Translations under genes and position numbers: made by a program
From: Geobacter sp.
GTDB lineage: Bacteria; Desulfobacterota; Desulfuromonadia; Geobacterales; Pseudopelobacteraceae
NCBI GenBank assembly: GCA_009885845.1
Contig: VFJW01000026.1
Span: forward strand, 1-37,340
DNA: 37,340 nt
Direction: 5' to 3'
The notes under the pieces: model-generated
The model's input: the letters and a program-made list of their open reading frames with translations, nothing else
The model's database searches: none
Told to the model about the DNA's origin: nothing
Shown here: in pieces, positions 31,493-37,340 of the stretch
How positions within the stretch are numbered: position 1 is the first letter of the stretch
Layout of the letters: the number at the start of each line of letters is the position of its first letter

Positions 31493-33172
31493 ATTAAAGA
31501 AGTATTCGGTAATCTTGCAGGCTTGAAATCAAGCCAGATCCAGTCTCTGGAGCGCCTGTACCGCAGGCGGATACCGGTAGCTGAATTCTGCTCCCTTGAT
31601 CTGGCTGCCCGCCTCGTCGAACTTTCAAGCGACCTCCGTCGCCAGATCGCCATCCTCGTCAACCGCGCCGGCAGTGTCGAATACGTCATCGTCGGCGATG
31701 AGAAAGGGGTGGTGATCCCCGAACTGCGCGATTACCCGCTCGGGAAAAGGGTCATGCGCGGCCTGCGCCTTATTCATACTCACCTGAAAAACGAGCCGGT
31801 TTCTGAAGACGATCTGACCGATCTTTCCCTGTTGCGTTTTGACCTGCTCGCCGCCCTGCTGTACACCCCCGGTAAAATACAGATACATGCCCAGCTTGCC
31901 TGGCTGGCCCCTGACCAAAGGGGGGCAGGCACGGCCCTCGACCCGATTCTACCCCTCGAACGAATAGAGCTTGACTGCGTTCACGTCATTCCGGAGCTGG
32001 AAGCCGATCTGGAAAAAGCGGCCCGGACTGCACCAAAAACCAAGGATGCCCTTGAACGGGCTATTCTGATCTCCGTCACAACCTCCGGCACCCGTCAGGA
32101 AGCGGAAGATTCGATGGACGAACTGCGTGAACTGGCACGCACTGACCAGGTGGAAGCACTTGACGAATTCATTCAGCGTCCGAAAACGCTTAATCCCCGC
32201 ACTTTGATGGGGGAGGGGATGATGCGTGATGTGGTCATTCGGGCAATGCAGCGGGGTGCCAGTATGCTGGTATTCGATCAGGAGCTTACTCCGGCCCAGA
32301 TTCGCAGTATTACCGCAATGACGGAGCTGAAAGTTATCGACCGGAGCCAGCTCATACTTGATATTTTTGCCCGGCGTGCGAAAACGCTTGACGGCAAAGT
32401 GCAGGTTGAGCTGGCGCAACTCAAATATCTTCTGCCGCGTCTCTCCGGTAGAGGTGTGCAAATGTCACGTCTGATGGGAGGGATCGGCGGGCGAGGGCCG
32501 GGTGAAACAAAGCTGGAGACTGACCGGCGCCGTGTCCGTGACCGGATCACGAGCCTGGAGCGCGAACTGAAGGAACTTTCCCAGGGACGCGACCAGCGAC
32601 GTAAACAGCGGGTCAAGGCGGGGGTGCCGATCATTTCGATCGTCGGCTACACCAATGCCGGCAAGTCGACTCTGCTGAATGCCCTGACCAAAAGTGACGT
32701 CTTTACGGAAGACCTGCTCTTTGCAACACTGGACACATCGACCCGCCGTCTCCGCTTCCCTCGTGAACGGGAGGTAATTATCACCGATACGGTCGGTTTT
32801 ATCCGTTCCCTGCCGAAATCTCTGCTGGGAGCTTTCAAGGCAACACTGGAGGAGATGCGCGATGCTGACCTGCTGCTGCATGTTGTGGATGCATCTCACC
32901 CACGTTTTGAGGATCAGATCACCCAGGTGCGGGCTATTTTAGCGGAATTGGATCTGGGGGATAAGCAGGAACTACTGGTGTTCAACAAGTCGGATCTGCT
33001 GACTGATATGAAAAAGAAGGATCCGGTGAGATTCCTCAAGGTTCGTCAGTCAGCAAGAACCCAGAACAGTGTCACAGTGTCGGCCCGTGACCGCAAGAGT
33101 CTGGGCGGGTTGATGGATGAGCTGCAGAGACGGTTCTGGCCTGTCACATCCCCGTTGCCTGAAAGTATATGA
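31493..33172 (+). CDS. hflX: GTPase HflX, probable ATT start
   Basis: Ribosome-splitting GTPase of 559 residues from the proposed start. An N-terminal nucleotide-binding domain and a helical linker with GRGPGETKLETDRRRVRDRI precede the G domain: P-loop GYTNAGKST (~385-393), FATLDTSTR, DTVGFI and NKSD. The first ATG-like starts are problematic: TTG at 31523 encodes the Leu of GLKSSQI, and codons before it (KEVFGNLAG) resemble the conserved HflX N-terminus. A stop at 31475 limits the frame, leaving ATT at 31493, with GGAG 7 bases before it, as the likely start. It follows fabI by 15 bases. The 29-base gap to the convergent kinase has only a 5-bp dyad. Confidence 0.93.
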   Translation: MKEVFGNLAGLKSSQIQSLERLYRRRIPVAEFCSLDLAARLVELSSDLRRQIAILVNRAGSVEYVIVGDEKGVVIPELRDYPLGKRVMRGLRLIHTHLKNEPVSEDDLTDLSLLRFDLLAALLYTPGKIQIHAQLAWLAPDQRGAGTALDPILPLERIELDCVHVIPELEADLEKAARTAPKTKDALERAILISVTTSGTRQEAEDSMDELRELARTDQVEALDEFIQRPKTLNPRTLMGEGMMRDVVIRAMQRGASMLVFDQELTPAQIRSITAMTELKVIDRSQLILDIFARRAKTLDGKVQVELAQLKYLLPRLSGRGVQMSRLMGGIGGRGPGETKLETDRRRVRDRITSLERELKELSQGRDQRRKQRVKAGVPIISIVGYTNAGKSTLLNALTKSDVFTEDLLFATLDTSTRRLRFPREREVIITDTVGFIRSLPKSLLGAFKATLEEMRDADLLLHVVDASHPRFEDQITQVRAILAELDLGDKQELLVFNKSDLLTDMKKKDPVRFLKVRQSARTQNSVTVSARDRKSLGGLMDELQRRFWPVTSPLPESI

Positions 33173-33201
33173 CATGCAGCTGTTCATGGATTGAACGGCA
33201 C

Positions 33202-36200
33202 TCAAATCTTCCGGATAGCCTCTTTTAGCATGCTCAGCTTGTACGGCTTCTGGATAAATCCGGCCAGACCCTTACCGGCAAATTTTATGGAAACTTCATG
33301 CTCACTGTAGCCGCTTGATATCATAACCTTCACATCGGGCTTGAGCTGCTTCAATTCGCGGAAGCACTGCTCACCATCCATGTGCGGCATGGTCAGGTCG
33401 AGGATGACGAAGGCTATATCGGGATTCCGCTTGAAAGCGGCAACGGCTTCTCTGCCGTCATCGGCGGTTATGACCGTGAAACCCAGTTCCTTAAGCATCT
33501 CTGAGCCGATACCACGCACGGTTTCTTCGTCATCCACCAGCAGCACTTTCCCTGAGCCTTGCCAGTTATCCGCCTGATCATGACCATTGAAGAGTTCCAC
33601 CGGACGGTCGGAGGCGGGCAACAGGATTTTAAAAGTGGTCCCCCTGTTTAGCTCGCTGTAAACCTTGATTGCGCCTTTATGGCCACGGACAATGCCGAGT
33701 ACCGCGGCCATGCCGAGACCCCGCCCGGTGAATTTGGTGGTAAAGAACGGGTCAAACAGTTTGGTCATGGTTGCCTTGTCCATTCCGCAGCCGCTATCGG
33801 CAATCTCCAGGAAGACATAAAGCCCTGCGGATATGTTTTCATCCAGCCAGACATCCTTCAGGTAATTCCTGTCGCAGTCCATGCAGCCGGTGGTGATGGC
33901 AATGACGCCGCTCTTGTCGCCGATCGCTTCGGATGCGTTGATGACCAGATTCATGATGATCTGCCTCATCTGGGTGGCATCGGCTTCGACAGAGGGTGTC
34001 GGTTTGGTGAGATTAAAACGGAGCACCGCCTTCTTCGAAATTGAAACCTCCAGCATATGGAGCATCTCTTCCACAAGTCTGCTCATGTCCAGAGGCTCGA
34101 CCACAAATTTTCCTTTGCCGGAATAGGCCAGCATCTGCTTGGCCAGGTCGGCAGCCCGTGCGGAAGCTTCTTCGATGCGTTTCAAATTATCGACAGCAGG
34201 CGATTCAGGGTTGAGGCGTATCAACGCCAGATCAGCGTTGCCCATAATAACCATCAGCAGGTTGTTGAAGTCATGGGCAATGCCGCCGGCGAGTACACCA
34301 AGGCTCTCCAGTTTCTGCGCATGGAGCAGCTGCTTCTCAAAATCGATGCGGTCTTCCACGGCTCGCTTGAATTCGGTGACGTCCCGGGCCAGAAAGAAGA
34401 GACATTTCTGGCCCTGAACGATTATGGGGAGCAGATACATCAAGGCGTTCCGCTGTTCCCCCGTTTTTGTGGTCATCATGAACTCAAACTCGTCCAGACG
34501 TCCATTTTCCTGCATGATGACCACTGCTTTCGCGCGGGCTTCAGGACTCCAAACGCCAAGGTCAAGAGATGATTTGCCGAGAGCCTCTTCTCTGCTCCAC
34601 CCGGTCCAGCGTTCAAAACCATCGTTGACCTCTATAAAACAGCCGTCAGCCATAAGGGTTATGCCGACAATGTCAGGCATCAGGTTGAATATAGTGGAGA
34701 ATTTCTGTTCAGAAAGCTGCAGTCCACGCTCCACCCGTTTACGTTCAGTGATGTTGCGCCACGTGTTGTGGAGCATGGTCTGCCCTTTAATGGTGATCGG
34801 CATGAGAGATACTTCGACGATGAATTCGCCCCCTTCGGCATTGACGCAGGTCCAGTCGAAGCGATGCAATCCCTTGCTGTAGGCCAGCGAAATCATCTCC
34901 AGTGCCGCTTCATCAGAGCGCCGCCCGTCGGGCTGAAACTCCGGAGAGATCCGGGCAGGTGATAGTAGAAGAAACTGCTCACTGGTCATCTTGAGAAGAT
35001 CAAGTGCAGCCTGGTTGCATTTCACGAAGACACCTGTGCTGTCAATCAGGAGGATGGCATCGGAGGAGTCCTCAAACAGTTTCCTGAACGTGGCCTCACT
35101 TTGCCGCAGCGCATCTTCAATCTGTTTCCGCTCGGTGATGTCGATGGTAAAACCGGCCAAGAGAGTGTTCCCCTCCTGCGTCAGCGGGAATTTGACAGTG
35201 GTATAACTGCGTCCGTTCAGCTCCTCATCAATTTTCAGCAGATCACCTTTTGCAACGACATTCCGGTCGTCAGCGGATATCTTTGCGGCGAATTCCGGTG
35301 GAAACAGCTCTTCCATGGTCTTGCCGATCATATCCGACCCTTTGATACCAACCATCTCCTGAAAATTGTCACTGGCCTGCAGTACGCGACTACCGGTTGG
35401 TGTCACCTCCTTGATGAAGACATATATCGGTGAGTGACGCATGAACAGAGAAAAAACTTCATTGGTTTTCAGCAGTACCGCCTCCGCTTTTTTACGATCA
35501 GTGATCTCCAGAAAAGCGGCAACAAAATGATCCGGTTTGTATTGATAGCCGACACAGTCGTACCAGCGGTCGTTTAATTCGAGGTACTGTTCAAAGCGAA
35601 TGCTTTCCCCGGTTCTGGCGACTTTGCCAAAAGTGCCGATCCAGTCGAAAGGATCGTTTTCAATGCCGGGGAAAGCCTGTGTAACGGTTTTGTCTCGAGG
35701 GTCAACGCCGGTCAGTTCAAGATATTTGTCGTTGACATCGAGGAAGAGGTAATCAACCGCTTTGCCGGAGTTGTCATAGATCATACGGTGGTACGCAACA
35801 CCGATCGGGCCGTTATCAAACAGAGCCTGAAATTTCCACTCCGATTCTTCCAGTGCGAGTTCTACTTGTCTGCGTCTATTTTCCGTCTGTTTCTTGTCGG
35901 AAATATCTCTGATGAAGGAAAAAATTGAACCACCCTGCGCAGGCGAATAATTGGCACTGACCTCAATATCAATGACGTTACCGTTCTTGTGCCGGTGTTT
36001 GGTCTCAAACCGCAATGACCCTTTCTGAATGATTAATTCAAAACGTTTGGCGACATCATCTTTGCTGTCGATAGCATCGATAAAGGAAATATCCAGATTG
36101 AGAAGTTCGTCACGGGAGTAGCCGACGGTCTGGCAGTAACTGTCATTGGTTTCAAGAATGTTGCCGCCGAGGTCCACAAACAGGAAGCCGTCAATGGAGG

Positions 36201-36258
36201 TAGAGATGATTGAGTGAAAATCATCCGGAGTTACGCAGCTGCGACGTTCGGTATTCAT
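33202..36258 (-). CDS. Five-PAS hybrid sensor histidine kinase with receiver
   Basis: Soluble hybrid kinase of 1018 residues with no membrane helix. Five PAS domains (~11-120, 137-255, 262-376, 386-505, 513-630) lead to the dimerisation domain with His662 (GGIAHDFNN), an ATPase domain (N box near 770-776, DSGCGM at ~821, GRGLGM at ~845) and a C-terminal receiver with Asp954 (ILDLTMP) and Lys1004. It is of the class whose output is often a receiver-only or DNA-binding partner; none is adjacent. The input is unknown: no heme-ligating His is evident by eye. ATG at 36258 follows GGGAG. A hairpin (36285-36319) sits in the leader. Confidence 0.95.
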   Translation of the reverse strand: MNTERRSCVTPDDFHSIISTSIDGFLFVDLGGNILETNDSYCQTVGYSRDELLNLDISFIDAIDSKDDVAKRFELIIQKGSLRFETKHRHKNGNVIDIEVSANYSPAQGGSIFSFIRDISDKKQTENRRRQVELALEESEWKFQALFDNGPIGVAYHRMIYDNSGKAVDYLFLDVNDKYLELTGVDPRDKTVTQAFPGIENDPFDWIGTFGKVARTGESIRFEQYLELNDRWYDCVGYQYKPDHFVAAFLEITDRKKAEAVLLKTNEVFSLFMRHSPIYVFIKEVTPTGSRVLQASDNFQEMVGIKGSDMIGKTMEELFPPEFAAKISADDRNVVAKGDLLKIDEELNGRSYTTVKFPLTQEGNTLLAGFTIDITERKQIEDALRQSEATFRKLFEDSSDAILLIDSTGVFVKCNQAALDLLKMTSEQFLLLSPARISPEFQPDGRRSDEAALEMISLAYSKGLHRFDWTCVNAEGGEFIVEVSLMPITIKGQTMLHNTWRNITERKRVERGLQLSEQKFSTIFNLMPDIVGITLMADGCFIEVNDGFERWTGWSREEALGKSSLDLGVWSPEARAKAVVIMQENGRLDEFEFMMTTKTGEQRNALMYLLPIIVQGQKCLFFLARDVTEFKRAVEDRIDFEKQLLHAQKLESLGVLAGGIAHDFNNLLMVIMGNADLALIRLNPESPAVDNLKRIEEASARAADLAKQMLAYSGKGKFVVEPLDMSRLVEEMLHMLEVSISKKAVLRFNLTKPTPSVEADATQMRQIIMNLVINASEAIGDKSGVIAITTGCMDCDRNYLKDVWLDENISAGLYVFLEIADSGCGMDKATMTKLFDPFFTTKFTGRGLGMAAVLGIVRGHKGAIKVYSELNRGTTFKILLPASDRPVELFNGHDQADNWQGSGKVLLVDDEETVRGIGSEMLKELGFTVITADDGREAVAAFKRNPDIAFVILDLTMPHMDGEQCFRELKQLKPDVKVMISSGYSEHEVSIKFAGKGLAGFIQKPYKLSMLKEAIRKI

Positions 36259-36284
36259 AGGTTATTCTCCCAGTACAAAATGTA

Positions 36285-36319
36285 AAACCGGCGCACGGAA
36301 AACACCGCAACGCCGGTTT
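36285..36319 (-). repeat. Hairpin in the leader of the hybrid kinase gene
   Basis: A perfect 9-bp inverted repeat, AAACCGGCG (36285-36293) and CGCCGGTTT (36311-36319), 27 bases upstream of the kinase ATG; on the minus strand four T follow. The 17-base loop can pair internally. Confidence 0.5.
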
Positions 36320-36435
36320 GAATGGGCATCAACAAGAACAATTGGTGGCAGAGAAAACCGTCAGGAGGTGTTCTCTCTGTCTGCGCAATTTTATTGCCAT
36401 TGGAGATCCTTCCGGAACTCATTTTTTTGTTGGGA

Positions 36436-36463
36436 ACTATACAGTAATTTTTGCTGAGTACAA
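36436..36463 (-). promoter_or_regulatory. Weak candidate promoter for the hybrid kinase
   Basis: Minus strand: TTGTAC (36463-36458), 16-base spacer, TATAGT (36441-36436). It would give a ~170-base leader. Confidence 0.3.
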
Positions 36464-36477
36464 CGGTAAATCTACTC

Positions 36478-36496
36478 GACAAAACGACTTTTTGTC
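36478..36496 (-). repeat. Inverted repeat after the YceH-like gene
   Basis: GACAAAA (36478-36484) and TTTTGTC (36490-36496), 7-bp stem with a 5-base loop, 25 bases after the stop. There is no T run, so termination is doubtful. Confidence 0.35.
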
Positions 36497-36521
36497 ATGT
36501 CGATTCGTTTACTTGAACAAG

Positions 36522-37181
36522 CTATTCAAACTGTTTTTTGAACTCCTCCATCAATCGCCGCAGATCAGCAACCTCATCATGCAGTGCCGTCACATCCGTC
36601 TCCAATTTTACAATACGCTCATTTTCTGCCGCGACCCGTTGTCGGGCGGCCTCCGGTCGCGCTTCTGAGACCTCTTCAGCACACTCCGGGATTGCAGAAA
36701 AAAGCTGGGCATAACGCCCTTCTTTCCGCCCCGGTTGACGGGGCATCAGGGTAATCAGCGGTGTTTCCCGCACCATTAACTCCTGAAGCACCTCTTCGAC
36801 TGCCGCCAGATCACCAAACGGATGCATCCGCTCTCCGCGGGTGCGTAACTCGCCAACCGTCTGAGGGCCTCGAACCAGCAGTTCACATATGATCGACTGT
36901 TCAGACGGCATCAAGCCAAGTTTTTCAGCCATCAGATGGCGATACTTCGGCACACGGCCGCCATCAGCCGAGAGTACCACCAGCTGTTTGAAACGGAGTG
37001 AGTCGAGGGCTCGCACGACCTCCTCCTCAGCCAGAGTCATGGCTGGATCACGGTTTGACTTCTGGTTGCAGGCGTTGGTGAGAGAATTAAGTGACAGCGG
37101 ATAATTCTCCGGCGTTGTCAGCTCCTTTTCTATCAGGCTGCCAAGAACCCGCACCTCAATGTCATTAAGCGTTATATCCAC
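36522..37181 (-). CDS. YceH/DUF480 (UPF0502) family protein
   Basis: Soluble protein of 219 residues built of two winged-helix repeats. It opens with the highly conserved VDITLNDIEVRVLGSLIEKE and includes TPENYPLSLNSLTNACNQKS, and LLVRGPQTVGELRTRGERM; a C-terminal coiled coil (~180-219) follows. Function is unknown, possibly nucleic-acid binding. GTG at 37181 (after GGAG) was preferred over a TTG at 37205; the gene lies just 20 bases after the upstream partial gene, in one transcript. Confidence 0.88.
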   Translation of the reverse strand: MDITLNDIEVRVLGSLIEKELTTPENYPLSLNSLTNACNQKSNRDPAMTLAEEEVVRALDSLRFKQLVVLSADGGRVPKYRHLMAEKLGLMPSEQSIICELLVRGPQTVGELRTRGERMHPFGDLAAVEEVLQELMVRETPLITLMPRQPGRKEGRYAQLFSAIPECAEEVSEARPEAARQRVAAENERIVKLETDVTALHDEVADLRRLMEEFKKQFE

Positions 37182-37201
37182 GTGGTCACTCCATCCGCCA
37201 A

Positions 37202-37340
37202 TCAATGAAAAGTCGGCATCTTTTCCTGAAACAGAACATAAGGGCTGACGATCAGCATGGCGAACTTTTTATGAATGTCCTCTTCCCACAAGCGGATTTT
37301 TGAGTCGGAGGGCTTGCCGATCATGCCGTTTTCAACCAAC
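37202..37340 (-). CDS. C-terminal end of an unidentified protein (cut by window edge)
   Basis: The last 45 residues of an open minus-strand frame, containing NGMIGKPSDSKIR, LWEEDIHKKFA and MLIVSPYVLFQEK, ending with a TGA. It reads in from the right edge and lies just upstream of YceH. No family can be assigned. Confidence 0.55.
   Translation of the reverse strand, partial: LVENGMIGKPSDSKIRLWEEDIHKKFAMLIVSPYVLFQEKMPTFH

Noticed and set aside
36259-36521. Cyclic-di-GMP (GEMM) riboswitch in the kinase leader
   Set aside because: The conserved core sequences of GEMM RNAs are not visible; only simple hairpins are present.
1-37340. Prophage, insertion sequence, integrase or CRISPR array
   Set aside because: No transposase, integrase, phage structural gene or regularly spaced repeats were seen; the region looks like stable chromosome.

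Overview
The window looks like chromosomal DNA of a Desulfuromonadia/Geobacter-type bacterium, a Gram-negative relative of the metal-reducing deltaproteobacteria. This is inference from gene content: a Gram-negative envelope (LpxH, PlsC, lipoproteins, LysM/NlpC hydrolase), an MglB-MglA polarity GTPase pair, a UbiE/MenG quinone methyltransferase, a liv amino-acid transporter, two B12-type radical SAM enzymes and a very large PAS-rich hybrid kinase. There is no prophage, insertion sequence, integrase or CRISPR array. Genes are dense, and many start at GTG, TTG or possibly ATT. No stretch longer than about 300 bases lacks a gene; the longest gap (about 260 bases, 36259-36521) holds only hairpins and a weak promoter.

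Layout. 1-2815 (minus): a tight cluster of UPF0158 protein, AI-2E family permease and a copper P1B-ATPase cut by the left edge. 2894-6163: LpxH, a penicillin-binding transpeptidase and a LOG-family protein. 6283-8255: mglB-mglA, tRNA-Ser(GCU) and a DUF2155 lipoprotein. 8274-10846: rnhA-plsC (minus), then a GGQ release-factor-like protein and an EamA exporter (plus). 10881-15597: the complete livJ-H-M-G-F operon, with a long hairpin between livJ and livH. 15614-18573 (minus): DUF4177-polA; polA carries an in-frame palindromic insertion. 18632-20150: divergent iclR and usp. 20166-21766: polysaccharide deacetylase, a Cys-rich miniprotein and a small lipoprotein. 21744-25939 (minus): a B12-type radical SAM enzyme, a LysM/NlpC endopeptidase and a diadenylate cyclase fused to YbbR repeats. 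26062-27284: MenG/UbiE and YchJ, convergent. 27435-33172 (plus): an uncharacterised trio (small acidic protein, large lipoprotein, B12-type radical SAM with CX4CX2C), then a small membrane protein, FabI and HflX. 33202-37340 (minus): a five-PAS hybrid histidine kinase, YceH and the end of an unidentified gene.

Most of the region is core physiology: envelope synthesis and remodelling, DNA replication and repair, amino-acid uptake, quinone synthesis and signalling. The parts most worth following up are the repeat inside polA, the livJ-livH hairpin, the CdaA-YbbR fusion, the lipoprotein/radical SAM cassette at 27.4-30.3 kb, the probable ATT start of hflX, and the unusual placement of terminators at both ends of the 21.7-23.3 kb radical SAM gene.
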